Positions 12,457 through 36,524 of a stretch of 64,000 nucleotides of DNA are shown piece after piece; positions within the stretch are counted from its first letter, which is position 1; each line of letters starts with the position of its first letter. The notes below the pieces were generated by a model, which saw nothing but the letters and a program-made list of their open reading frames with translations, did not search any database and had not been told where the DNA came from. Source of the stretch: Cristatella mucedo (lineage: Eukaryota > Bryozoa > Phylactolaemata > Cristatellidae); the NCBI GenBank assembly GCA_009760855.2, contig WPIO01000037.1, forward strand, positions 1,701,001-1,765,000, in the 5' to 3' direction. The position numbers and the translations under genes were made by a program.

Positions 12457-12953
12457 GCGACCATCCTTTGCGGCAACTCTGCCCTTGAACAGGTCCAGGT
12501 CATTTAATTGAGATCGGGTCGTGTCGTCAGTGTCTAAGTTTGCATCCGCGAGACCAGACGCCATTTGATCTAGTCTGGCGCTCAATCCGGCTGATGAGAC
12601 TTCAGGAAGAGATAATAAATAGCAGAATTTCAATGCGCGGAATTTCTCTCTCCACGACTACTACGGCCGGCGGCAACGGGGCCCGGTTCTAGCAGCCGTG
12701 TCGTAAAAAGATAATGTATCGCCAAAGGCGCTGCTAACCGACTCCGCTCCCTGACGGGAAACCGGTAGACTCCCCGCTGCCAGGTGACGGTTCTTTTCCC
12801 CCGGGCAACCCGCGGTGCGAGCGCGACGCTCGCGCCGCCGCAGCAGGTCGCACATCGATCGCTTTTCCGGTTGGCTTCGCGGGTCGGGAGCGTGCTTGAG
12901 CGAGTCACACTGCTTCGTCGGCGTACGGGTGCGCGTGAGCGACGAATGCGACG

Positions 12954-12956
<3 letters not shown>

Positions 12957-13026
<70 letters not shown>

Positions 13027-13169
13027 GAGAGAGAGAGAGAGCGGAGAGAGAGCGGAGAGAGAGAGCGGAGATAGAGAGAGGAGAGAGAGCGGAGAGAGAG
13101 AGCGGGAGAGAGAGCGGAGAGAGAGCGGAGAGAGAGCGGAGAGAGAGCGGAGAGAGAGCGGAGAGAGAG

Positions 13170-13232
<63 letters not shown>

Positions 13233-13352
13233 GAGAGAGAGCGCAGAGAGAGCGCAGAGAGAGCGCAGAGAGAGCGCAGAGAGAGCGCAGAGAGAGCGCA
13301 GAGAGAGCCAGAGAGAGCGCAGGGAGAGCGCAGAGAGAGAGAGAGAGAGAGA
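12957..13352. repeat. Composite 400-bp purine-rich (GA)n array with 11-bp sub-repeats
   Basis: In order: pure (GA)n, an 11-bp unit cggagagagag block, pure (GA)n, then an 11-bp unit cgcagagagag block. The minus frames are open over the whole array. Confidence 0.95.
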
Positions 13353-14574
13353 GCGGAGCCGCGAGCGGCCGCCGCCGCCGCCATGGCGTCCAACCGGACG
13401 CACGCGCAGGACCGCCCACGACGCGTCACATGACCTGACCCCGCCCAGAGGGTCGCTACCTGGGCGGACTGCGGCAAGTCTGTCGCCGCCAGCCGGTCTA
13501 TCTGTAGCTCATTCGCATCCGTCGGACGGGGCCGCGCGCTCGGGTGAGTGGCTGCGGCGCACTGGCCTCTCTGCCCCGGCGGCGCTCAGCGCCTCACTGC
13601 GCCTGGCGACGGCGGGAGCGGTAGGCGCGCGGCCCCGTCCGCCGCCGCCTCCAGGGGCAGCAGCCGGTATACCCATCCCGACGCCGCCGTCGTCGCCGGG
13701 TCATCCGCGAGATGGCGCGCCGTTGCGGAGCCGCGAGATCGCAAACGAGGCCGCTTACGGCAGTCGGTGTAAGCGTCCGCGGCGCGGGCATCTCCGCGTT
13801 CGGCCGCCCGTCGCAAGCCGTTGACCTCGCGTGCGCCGCCTGGCGGCCATGGCTGCGAGGCCTCCGATTGACCTCTGGCCAGCCCTCCTCACCCGCCGCC
13901 ACCGCCGCCGCTCTAAATATGGCGCTCGCCAGCTGTCGCCTCGGTGCCCGGCGACGCCCTAGGATTTTCCTGAACTGTCGCGCGTGCCATTTTCGAGCAC
14001 CCGTAATCCGACGGGCGCTCGCCGACGCTAGCGCGATCGAGCCAGCCAGCGTCGACCTGACCGAGCGCTCGCCGCTGCCGCCGCAGTGCCGCACCGCGTC
14101 GCCGCACTGCGAGCGCTCGGGCGACGCGGCCACTGACGCCGGGGGGCGGGCGGGGTACGTAACCGCGTACGCTGCTTTAACTGGTGTCGGCGCGGACCTC
14201 TCTCGCCCTTTCTCGGAGGCTTTCGGGGACAATGCACGAAAGCCGGCGCTGTGTAAATAGCGACTCGTTATGTGGCCAATGGACGTCGCGGCGGCGGCGG
14301 CGGGCGGCGGACTAGCGTGGGCCGCGGTTGCTTGAATGTCCTTCCCACGGCGGCCTTGTTTGCGGGGCTCTTGCGCGGCGGTGGGTAGGCGGCCGACGGT
14401 CCTCGGCTGAGTCCGGCGGCTTGCGTCAGGGGCTTGAGGCCGAAGTCGCTGCCTCTCGAAACCCTCCGTACGCGTGCACATCGTCTTACCATCCTCCCGT
14501 CTAAAGACGCTGACGAAAGCGGGCAGCGCCGCCGCCGCCCGCACCGCCGCCGCCGCCCAGTCGGGTACCTGCTG

Positions 14575-15075
14575 TCCCTGACTCACTACTTCAAATATCT
14601 CGGAAAGCGTGCCCTCGGCTCCTCTGCTCCCGAAGCCCGGAATCCACTTCCGACTGACGTCGCGTCGTCTCCTGATTTTAAGAAATTCAAAAGAAAGCTT
14701 AGCACTCATCGGTTGCGCCTCTGCTCACCTCCGAGTGAATCACTCTTTCTGGTGAGCTGTGATGGCACACTAGGTAAGGCGGTTGCTTTTACGACCTCGG
14801 GTCCCGAGGTCGTGGGTTCGATTCCTGCGGTGGGCGATCCTTTATCGCCACTGCAAGCGGTGGTGATAGCCGTAAAGGCTCTTCCGTCGCTGTACACATA
14901 GAGGCTGTTTAATCAGCTAGGATTTTTTTTTCCTGTGCCTGGGCGCTAGCTACCAAACTGTGCATGCCGCGACCAACCAATTGGCAAGCTTCCTGTTCAG
15001 AATGTGGATTGCGCCCAGGAAGAGACTCGGTTCTCTTATGCCCTATCTATGTAAAGGTTTTTTATTATTTAACAA
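14575..15075 (+). mobile_element. LINE 3' fragment interrupted by a SINE-B
   Basis: FGKRALGSSAPEARNPLPTD at 14600-14660 is the LINE C terminus. The 3' UTR resumes after the SINE at about 14930 and ends gcgcccaggaagagactcgg then tttattattt. Confidence 0.65.
14745..14925 (+). mobile_element. SINE-B inserted in a LINE fragment
   Basis: It contains ggtgagctgtgatggcacac, aggtaaggcggttgc, B-box gtgggttcgattcctgc, body cactgcaagcggtggtgata and end tttaatcagctagg. It is the best reference copy of this family here. Confidence 0.85.
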
Positions 15076-16159
15076 CCTGCCGTTGTTGCGATGGCCGACC
15101 AGCTCGCCTCCTTCGCCGGGCTACGCACCTCCAGTCGCCGCAAACTGCCGAGCCGGTGCGTCCGCCGGTGCCCGGACGCACCGGCTCTCGCTCGCCGTCC
15201 TCCGCCCTAAGCTTCCCCAAGCGCGTCTACGTCCGGTCGCAACGCAAGCGAGCCGCAGCGCCCGGCGGGTCCTCGGGTGCGGCGTCTCTGCCGCGGCGTC
15301 TCTGCCGCGGCCGTCCGAAGGCAGCGGCCACGCGTTTCGCACTGCCGCCGCATTGGCTCTCCCACCCGCTGCCGCTACCGCGCAGTTCCGCGGCGGCAGC
15401 AGAGCCAGACGTCCGTCGGTCGTCGTAACTGATGGGGTTCGAGAGCGCCTCTCGCCCGCCCGCCCGCCCCCCCCCCCCGATCAGAAGCACGGGTGGGCGC
15501 GGCGCTAGAAGTGGCTGCGCTGTGCGCCTGCCGCTTCTAGCCTGCCTGCGCTAGACTTTGCAATCTTATGCGGCGGCGCGATTATCAGCGGCCGTCGCTA
15601 CGATCGCCGCCGCCGCACGCCAAGCAAACACTGGTGGCGACATCGTGCGGCGACGGCGGCGGCGGCGGGGGCGATAGCTCTTGCCTCTGTGGCCCGTCTC
15701 GCCCCGGGCCAGAGACGTGAGGGACAAGGCCCTCGATCCTGAAAGGAGGGAAGGATCTTGAGCTGGCGGCAGCGAACAGCGCTGTGCGGCGCCACGACGC
15801 GGCGGCTCGAGGCTCGGCGGCGGCGAGAGAGAGCGTGGCACTAGCGTACGGCTGTCTCAGATGCGCTCGGCGGTTGCAGCACGTGCAAGGCCGGTAGCCC
15901 GCACGGAGGCTGGCCGGCGGTGGCGCCGCGGCGGCCGCCTTCCGACGCACCGCCGTCCCGTCGCGCGGCGAGCAGCAGAGAGTGCTTCCTGCGCCGAGCG
16001 AGCCGGCGTCGCAGCGCCCGCATCGGCGAAATGGCGCGCCAATCGTCGCTCCGCGTCGCGGCGAGTGAGCCAAGCGCCAAGAGCGCCGGCGGCCGTTTCC
16101 TTCGACGACCGCGAGGACTCGCAGCCGGAGAAGCACCGAAGGCCCGAGCGTTTCCGGCA

Positions 16160-16260
16160 ACGAAACGTCGCGCAAGCAGCAAATGTAAAGTGCCTAGAGA
16201 TAGATTGAGTTCTCTGAGGGTGCTGTAACAAACGTATGGCAACTAGTATTACTATTATAA
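16160..16260 (+). mobile_element. LINE 3' tail fragment
   Basis: It contains gcaaatgtaaagtgcctaga, gattgagttctctgagggtg and a short degenerate (ACT/ATT) tail. Confidence 0.75.
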
Positions 16261-16264
16261 CCTG

Positions 16265-18380
16265 CACGCGCGCGCGAGGCGCCGGCTAGCAGGCGACGCG
16301 TACCGGACGATAAGCGTAACTCGTTTATCTATTTTATTTTATTTTCAAGGTAACATAACGATAGCTACTTGCGTAGGGTCGCATCTCGATCACAAGTTTG
16401 GCTACGGTTCGCAGCTGCTTAACGCCGAGTAGCGACGCGAGGGCGAGAATCGGCCAAAACCTCGCAACTCACGTTCACAGACTCGAGCGTGTTCGCGAAG
16501 CGCTCCAGTAAATTGGCGCTAAACCTAATCATCGTAGCCAGTTACACCCGGCGCTTGGTTAAAAAAAAGACTTCATTTGTATAGCGCCATTGGAAAACTT
16601 TACCTTTATCCTGACGCCTTACGTATGCCGTAGCGCTCGAACTTACTATCTATCCTCGTCGTTAAAGGTGAGCGCTGCACCCCTTGTAAATAGGGCGCTA
16701 ACATATCGCTATCTTTTGCTGTTTTACGTTAACGGCATTGACGCGCTCCATAAAGTTGAAATTTTCTCGCTACCATGTTGCTATCCTTTGGCGCACGGAG
16801 ACCTCTAGTATTGTGCATTGTGCGTGCGCTACGGCGAAAGTGGTAGTTAAACGTGTGTATACTAAACGTCGCTCAGATTTTGAAAATGCTTGAGATTATT
16901 GTCGATTCCTGGCCCATGATAAATTTGGAATACGGACCGCTTTCGCTGTCAACGAAAAATTGACCGCTGTATGACTCAAACCCGTGGCCCTGGTCGTAAA
17001 GAGCGACCAAACGAGCCTTCTGAGTGAAGACCCGAAATATAGCGTATGTCATTACTTAACAAGCGAGGCTGCTGCATCGCCTGACCGTTGCTGTTTTACG
17101 TTAAGGGCATTGACTCGCTGTATTAAGTTGTGAGTGCTGTCGATTGCAGCTACTATCGGCACACCAGCATGTATGCAGTGCATCTGCTACCGTCAGAAAA
17201 GTGCACCTGCAGCGCACCTGTATCGGTGCCGCTTCTTTGACTCGTTAGCCGCGCAAAGAGCCTAGCTCCACCGGCGTCTGCAATGACAGGCACCCGTCAC
17301 GTGCGCCTTCCGCGCGGCGGCGCTGGAGGTGCAATGGCACAAACGAGTTCAAGACGCGCTCCGCCTGCCTCGTGCGTGCTCTGCGGAATCTGCTTTTCCA
17401 GGCAGCGACCTGCGCCCTCCTCATGCTCCGCATGCCGGGCAGCTCGACATCACTCCAGTAGCTGTCGTGTAAAGGCCGGGATGACAGCCTGTGGAATGGC
17501 GTCGCTTTGTTCAGAAGGATTGCTCGTCTTCGGCGCGTATTCGCGATAAGTCCTCAAGAAATATCGGCGTTATTTTAAGGACTCTTTTACAAAAGAGTCC
17601 AGGTCTCGGCGTCTGTGCTTTGTGAAGACCGTCCCAGGCCTTTGACGCCTATCGAGACAGCATGGCGCTCCGTCTTGACCTCGACTCTCACCTTGACCTT
17701 GACGTAACCTATCAGTCCTGTGTGGATGCTGCCGTGTCTGCTCGCCGGGGACTCGCTATGCAGTGACTTCATTGAGGCGTAGCCTACTGAGAACCACTGA
17801 ACCGCTTGAACAGGGCCTGGCCGGGCCTGCCGTCTCGGCAAGCTTGCTTTTAGTGGCACAATTAAGCCGTCGATATGTGTACGCTGCGTGCGACGCCAAG
17901 CACTTTTACAAACATGTCTCTCCGTGCGACATTGTTTGAGGAAGATGCCAGCTGGTGCAGCTGGCACCATCGCGACTTTCCTGTGACATAATGACCAATT
18001 ATGCAAAACCTCATCGATGAAGGAGCATGAATCGGTTGAATGGGCCGAGGCTTGAAGTAGGCGCTGCAGTAGGGCAGCAGCCGCAGCCTGGCTTAAGAGG
18101 CCCGACACGCGCCTGTACTCACCGCCGCTCATAGCCCTGTCATCGTAGCACGCAAAGGTTGATGCACTGCCGATGCCAGCGCACTGAATTGGCCCACGCT
18201 CCGATTGCTTAGCGGTGAGAGCACAAGGAGACCCAATACGGGAACCTGGGCTGGGGGTGGGCAGTGCAGCTGCTACTCGATGTCTCCTGTCAACCAAAAG
18301 CAATGTCTGGCGGCTGGGCCTTGCATTTGAGCGGATATTTGAAGATATGATTAGAATATTTAAAGGTTCTGGAAATATTT
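16265..18380. other. Unassigned intergenic DNA
   Basis: A 266-codon minus frame at 17587-18387 runs across a LINE 3' fragment boundary and shows no recognised domain. Nothing else is supported. Confidence 0.4.
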
Positions 18381-18384
18381 CGTA

Positions 18385-18775
18385 CAAACCTCAAATCCTG
18401 TGGAGACCGTGCATTTAGTTCGTATGCTCCCAAAGCCTAGAACTCACTCCTGATTTGCGTCAGAACGTCTCCTGACTTACATTTAAAAAGAACTTCAAAA
18501 CACACCTATTTAGGACTGTATTTAGTGGGTCCCTGCGACTCGTCCTTCATGTGCTTACGCGTGCTGACACTGTGCATGCTGCCACTAACCACACTTGCAT
18601 GCTGACCCTGTGCATGTCACCCTAACCATGTCATTCATGTTGTTTATCAAACATGATATTACTCACAATTCAATCGCGTTTTCCTTTGCAGCAAATGTAA
18701 AGCGCCGAGAAAGAGACTGAGTTCTCTGATCGCGCTTTATCAAATGTGTTATTATCATTATTATTATTATTTGAA
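18385..18775 (+). mobile_element. LINE 3' fragment with (ATT)n tail
   Basis: It includes CTCCCAAAGCCTAGAACTCA (the YAPKxxNS block), the full 3' UTR and ATT units at 18750-18772. Confidence 0.85.
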
Positions 18776-19104
18776 GGTGAAATCAAACGCGCAATGTAAC
18801 TGAAAATAAGTAATTATAGTAAAACTCGATTTTATTGCAGCCTTTTAAGAGATTACAGCATCCATATCACTCGATTTATGCCAGTGCATGCAGATTTGGC
18901 GGAAAACATTTCGTCACCAGATGCATCGTGGCATAACCAAAAATTAAAATGGTGGCTGTGAAAAAGTGAACATCTACAGCGATTTCTTCCGTTAGTAACA
19001 CCTGCAAAACGTTGTGCAGGCTATCATGTTAGTTTGCTGACTACATGATAGCGCATGCTGAAGAAATATGTTTTTGCACGATCCACAACTGTCACGGGCT
19101 TTCT

Positions 19105-19360
19105 AAGCACAGCACTTAATGGAATTGGCTTTTCGGAATCTAACTGTTTACCCATACCTCACAAATCTCAAATCCTTTGGAGAACGTGCCTTTAGTTTGT
19201 ATGCTCCCAAAGCCTGGAACTCACTCCCGACTTGCGTTATTGAGGATGGTACGTCTAACCATTCGATCATACTTCCTTTGCAGCAAATGTAAAGCACCTA
19301 GAAAGAGATTGAGTTCACTGAGGGCGCTATATCAAATGTCTTATTATTATAATTATTAAG
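19105..19360 (+). mobile_element. LINE 3' fragment, internally deleted
   Basis: FxERAFSLYAPKAWNSLPTC joins directly to the last 110 bp of the 3' UTR (cattcgatcatacttccttt), so most of the UTR is missing. Confidence 0.8.
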
Positions 19361-19369
19361 GAGAGGAAG

Positions 19370-19480
19370 AAGGTGAGAGAGAGAGAAGGAGAGAGAGAGT
19401 AAGCGGGAGGGAAAGAGAGAAAAGGAAATGGCGAGGGAGTGAGAGAGAGAGAGAGAGGGAGAGAGAGACAGAGAGGGGGA
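19370..19480. repeat. Imperfect GA-rich tract
   Basis: GA/GGA-rich purine tract directly after a LINE (ATT)n tail. Confidence 0.9.
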
Positions 19481-19799
19481 CAGGCGGGAGAAAGGACAGC
19501 TAATGTTAAATCGTAAACGATAAGACGACACATTACTTAAATGGCCCAATGGCCTGCACAGCTCTCGAGTTCAGGCTTCAGCCCAAGACGCGCCCATAAC
19601 ACAGGCTACATGGCAGAGTGCATGAAATTCAAGTCGCGGCTGCGGTTTACCATCGCAGTCTCGTACAGTGCTACCGGTCTTTCTTTCGACTCGGCAGCAG
19701 CGCCGTGAGTGTCTCACCTTCGCATTTCCTTGCGTTGCAGAGCTGGAAAGCACTTGCTGTCGGCAGCATCACGCTTGAGGAGGCTTTTTCCGTTACGAC

Positions 19800-20039
19800 A
19801 TGGGTTCTGGAGGCGCCAACCTGTGCCCGGGCCTGCTGCACGCCTTCCTCTGGTTTCTGCTGCTGCTGCTCACGTGGTGGCTGGCCTGGATCATCGCCTG
19901 GTTCTACGTGCTCCTCATACCGTTCCAGGCGTGCGTACCCGCGGTGAAGGGCGTCTGCGACTCGGTTATGACGCTCGTTCACCTGCCTCTCACGTGCGCC
20001 CAGAACATGATGGCCATGAAGCCGGTGTGCGGCGGCTGA
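19800..20039 (+). CDS. Short cysteine-containing membrane protein, 79 residues, uncharacterised
   Basis: The frame is complete from an ATG in fair context (GAC-ATG-G) to TGA. Residues 12-41 are almost wholly hydrophobic and Trp-rich (LLLLLTWWLAWIIAWFYVLL), enough for one membrane segment or a re-entrant hairpin. After it come PF-x-A-C, a short polar stretch and LPLTCAQNM, ending KPVC. Cysteines are at 9, 45, 53, 66 and 77. From memory, short proteins of this layout (YVLL-PF-C, then LP-CAQNM, then KP-C) occur as uncharacterised proteins in other animals; I could not verify this. A possible 3' splice site (gcgttgcag) ends at 19740, so the 5' UTR may be spliced. Function unknown. Confidence 0.6.
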   Translation: MGSGGANLCPGLLHAFLWFLLLLLTWWLAWIIAWFYVLLIPFQACVPAVKGVCDSVMTLVHLPLTCAQNMMAMKPVCGG

Positions 20040-20610
20040 GCAGTCGCGGCCGTCGCGCGTCGTAGTGGAAGCGGGGATCTCTTCGGGGATCACTCGGGAT
20101 TGCGGGCTCGAGCTCTCGCCGAAGACCGAACCTCTTCGAGCAGCGCACGGAAATGTCATCCATGGCCACGTCACCCGTGCGCTCAACTTGGCAACTTTTC
20201 ATAGCCGCCTATCCCGTCTGCTTGTCCGACTGTCGACGGCAAATGCACAGTAATATAACGGTTTTTGTAACATCCGTGCTTGTGTGCTTGGGCATTCACC
20301 AATCGTCGTGGGCATGCGGAACGGTCTGCTCGGCACCACTCGGAAACCGAAAGTTGAATGAAGAGCTCGTCCAGGGTTTAGGAATTCCACAATATATTCA
20401 ACTAATGTATATTAGGCTGAGCTTACATCTTGACTTGATAATGCGCTTAACATCATCCCACGTTGTTAGAGCGATAGAGAGAAAAATGTCTTGTCCTACG
20501 AGGCTGAACCAGCAACCGTGTCACTAACGGCTCACACGCTTGCAACTCACACTTTTCAAGGGACTAAGAATAGCTCGGGCATAGCGGCAGAACACCTCTG
20601 ACTGATGCGC
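20040..20610 (+). other. Probable 3' UTR / flank of the small membrane protein
   Basis: No AATAAA occurs before the SINE-B at 20615. No other gene was recognised. Confidence 0.3.
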
Positions 20611-20614
20611 CGAT

Positions 20615-20790
20615 CCGTGCGTCGGATTCGCCCAGGGTCGAAGGTGTTCGCCTTTCACGACCCAGGTCCTGGGTTCGAGCCCAACAGTGGGCGACTCCGT
20701 ATTGCCGGCTGCTGCAAGCGGTGGCGAGAGCGGCAAAGGCTCGTGTGCCGCTGTACAAATGAGAATAAACTAGTGTAATCTGATAGGCTA
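20615..20790 (+). mobile_element. SINE-B
   Basis: It contains cccagggtcgaaggtgttcg, B-box gggttcgagccc, body gctgcaagcggtggcgagag and end gtgtaatctgatagg. It supplies the nearest AATAAA (20764) downstream of the small membrane-protein frame. Confidence 0.8.
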
Positions 20791-21327
20791 CTCTTTAACT
20801 TTTACCACGCGAGGAGCTCGTGTGCCAGCTGCCGGAAGGAGTTCACCGATCGCAAGGCACTTCAGCCGGAAGTTCACGGCCGTCAGCGCATTTACTGCTG
20901 CACTAGCCACTGGGTACGCGATAATACAATGCAAACTCTGCCGCAACGTAGCCAGACGTCGGCAGATGAGTCCGGGGGTAAAGCGCCCCAGCTGCGACAA
21001 TGCCATGCAACTTACCTTTCATGCCGACGAAAGTGCTGCGCGGCAGCAGAGCGGCGGTGGCGGCTTGCGTGAATGCCACTCAATGCTCCAACGAAGCAAG
21101 GTCAGTTTGGGGAGCCTACCGCTGCAGCGGAAGTGCTCACTAGTAGCGGCAGCCGGCGGGCTGCTTCGACCGCTACTAGCGAGCAGCGCACGCGAACGTG
21201 AACCACGTTCCGGTGCCGCTTAAGCAGCGGCAGCGGAACGTGCGAAGTGGAAGGGGGGCCTGCTCTTAACCAGTCGGCCCGCGCTTTGAAAAATGCACCG
21301 CATTGCGTCATTCAAAGGCGCCGCACT

Positions 21328-21474
21328 GGTTTTGACCCAGCGGTTAAGGTGCGTTCGCCGACAAAGGTAAAAATGAATGTGCTCGATTGACCGAGGTCGT
21401 GGGCTCGAGTCCCGTGGTACATGTGAAGCGCCTGAATAGAGATTAAGTTCTCTTAAGGTGCCATACAGATGAAT

Positions 21475-21476
<2 letters not shown>
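21328..21476 (+). mobile_element. SINE-A (tRNA-headed, LINE-tailed)
   Basis: The tRNA-like head has an A-box-like gacccagcggttaaggtgcg and a B-box gggctcgagtccc. The tail gaagcgcctgaatagagatt, then ttctcttaaggtgcc, is the LINE 3' end. A (TA)n microsatellite follows. Confidence 0.85.
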
Positions 21477-21546
<70 letters not shown>

Positions 21547-21566
21547 TACACTCACACACACACATG

Positions 21567-21628
<62 letters not shown>
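21471..21628. repeat. (TA)n(CA)n(TA)n microsatellite
   Basis: TA units, then CA with a cgcgcg interruption, then TA again. It follows a SINE-A tail. Confidence 0.97.
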
Positions 21629-21630
<2 letters not shown>

Positions 21631-22006
21631 CCGAAGTCGTTTATCCGCGGTCGCCTGGCCAGTTGTGTTTTGGGCACGTCGTTTGGCCGATGCTGCCGTT
21701 TTACGGAGGACAGGCCGCGAAATGCGCTCGGCGCTGCGGGACGACTGCCCTCGCGGTCCCCCTCCCTCCACGTCAGAGCGCGGCCGTCGGAAGTTCTCCG
21801 GAAGTACGGTTAGCCACGAGTCTCCGCTTTCCCTTCGAAGCCTGCGATTACAATGGCGCTCCGAGGGCGGGCGGATCTCGCGCTGCTTCTGCTGCAGCAG
21901 CCGAGAACGAAAGCGAGGCTCCGATTCGCGATGCCGCGGCGGCAGCGGCGGCCGAAGATGAAGCCCGCTAGTATTCGCTGGGCGAGCAAGGCTCACCTGG
22001 CGCCGG

Positions 22007-22010
<4 letters not shown>

Positions 22011-22083
<73 letters not shown>

Positions 22084-22101
22084 AAGAGAGAGAGAGAGAG
22101 A
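22011..22101. repeat. (GA)n microsatellite
   Basis: About 33 GA units and an imperfect end. Confidence 0.97.
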
Positions 22102-22840
22102 CGGAAGCGGACGGGAAGCGGCGGTTATTCTTGCCGCCTACTTTCGTGCCTCTCAGCGGCCAGTCCTCACGAAACGGAAGAGATGGAGGTGCATCGCTCC
22201 TCTGCAAGTTTCATTCTGGAAAGACCGCTAAGGTCATTTACGAATCGTCGCATAGGTACTTCAAGGTTCTGCATTCAGCCACTACTTGCACGACCGAGTA
22301 GAAACTTCCGAGTTGTTCATCGCTGCGTGAAGCTCTGTGCTCGGCGTGGTTGCTGCAGCTCTTTTCTTGCGGACTGACGAAAACATAGCCGTCAGGACCA
22401 AATGAGATTGTTTCCTATCCATGCCAATAGGGATTGGGAAAGGCAGTTGTGTACGAGCTGGGAAATGCAGCATAAACTTGCTTTTGGAACGTGTAGACAA
22501 CTATGACTTTCATCACTCCAATTTACAAGTTTGTTGGCTAAGTAAACTTCGCTGATAGCACATTATCAAGACAAAAAATTTGGAGTTACAGACGGAGATA
22601 CGTTACATTAAGGCTGAGCATGCGCCAGCGGAGTTTACTCATCAATACCCTTCCCCCCCCGAATGATGGACTCTACCATGGACCCTCCTCCCCCCCCGAG
22701 AAACGGCTTTCCCTGTTTAGCTATAATACTGTTTAATACGCATTAAACATAATATGAATATATAAATAATTCATTTAAATTAGATAAATAAAAATTAATT
22801 ATTAAATATATTAGTCGAGCGACGAAGAGGTTACCCGCCG
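22102..22840. other. UFD1 upstream region
   Basis: Two C-runs (22649-22658, 22690-22697) and an AT-rich stretch at 22720-22812 precede the promoter motifs. No gene was seen. Confidence 0.4.
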
Positions 22841-22921
22841 CCAGTCGCTGACGCATCGTAATTATTCCAGTAACTACTTCCGGCAACAGAGCTCCACGCT
22901 CTTACTGCAGGTTGACCGAAA
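22840..22921 (+). promoter_or_regulatory. UFD1 proximal promoter / 5' UTR with ETS-type motif
   Basis: The sequence acttccgg at 22876-22883 is the GGAA-core ETS element common in TATA-less housekeeping promoters. A tgacgca half-CRE lies about 30 bp upstream. No TATA box sits at a sensible distance. The motifs are seen; promoter activity is inferred. Confidence 0.45.
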
Positions 22922-35988
<13,067 letters not shown>

Positions 35989-36401
35989 GCCGCCAGGCTC
36001 ATGTAGGTAGCAGCGGCGGCGGCAGCAGCAGTTCACGGCTCGTGCTCTCACCCTCCCCCACCCAACTAGCATGGGTGAAGCCTGATGAACGGTTGTGAAG
36101 CGGAAAAATACACACCACAGGTGAACCCATTTTGGAGTTGTTAGCAGATGTGCTAGCTGCCACCAGCATCGATGTTCATTGCCTGTCAAAGCAGCAGTCT
36201 CGGCTGCTGCTGCTGCGACCGCTGGACTCGATTGCAGCCGGCTTACGGACGAGCGTGCCTTGATGAACGAACTCGGTTCTTTAGCTCCCGTCGGACGTTC
36301 GACCGTCATTCGTTCAAGTACCAGCTGCAGCTGCAATTCACCTCGCTGCGACATTACAAAAAGCTAGTGTCACATGTCAACTCTGACACGTGCCCCAAGA
36401 C

Positions 36402-36407
36402 TTTATA
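36402..36407 (-). terminator. Weak candidate CDC45 polyadenylation hexamer (TATAAA variant)
   Basis: No AATAAA or ATTAAA was found on the minus strand between 37296 and 36000. TATAAA here is a known weaker variant. If used, the CDC45 3' UTR would be about 0.9 kb and would overlap the UFD1 3' UTR. Confidence 0.2.
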
Positions 36408-36518
36408 AGTCGTTGAGACTTCGTAGCTGAACTTTGTGCATTCGCCTAAGAAGCTAATTGCCGTTCGTCGTGAGGCTAAAATGGACTGCCGTCCAGTTAT
36501 GCTATGAGCGGTTTGTGT

Positions 36519-36524
36519 AATAAA
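36519..36524 (+). terminator. Candidate UFD1 polyadenylation signal AATAAA
   Basis: This is the first AATAAA after the UFD1 stop, implying a 3' UTR of about 0.55 kb. It lies between the UFD1 and CDC45 stop codons. Confidence 0.45.

Larger units (their letters stand above)
13355..16150. other. GC- and CpG-rich domain, no gene recognised
   Basis: There are many (GCC)n and CGG stretches and several ATGGCG contexts (13382, 13919, 16030), including a perfect Kozak GCCGCCATGG at 13376-13385 whose frame closes after 16 codons. No conserved protein is readable. A LINE/SINE composite interrupts it at 14.6-15.1 kb. It may hold a promoter or first exon of an unidentified gene. Confidence 0.35.

Noticed and set aside
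12905-13477. Leu/Ser-rich or Arg/Glu-rich proteins over (GA)n/(CT)n arrays (also 28.0, 44.3, 50.8 and 51.4 kb)
   Set aside because: Pure microsatellite translation products without conserved flanks.
13594-14709. 371-codon minus-strand open frame
   Set aside because: Its start is antisense LINE sequence and the rest is CpG-rich DNA where stops are rare. No recognisable domain.
17587-18387. 266-codon minus frame
   Set aside because: No motif recognised, and it overlaps the start of a LINE 3' fragment. Treated as chance.
21842-21990. ATGGCGCTCCGAGGG start with a leader-like [14 protein letters not shown]
   Set aside because: Short frame in GC-rich DNA with no homology and no splice support. 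It looks signal-like only by composition.
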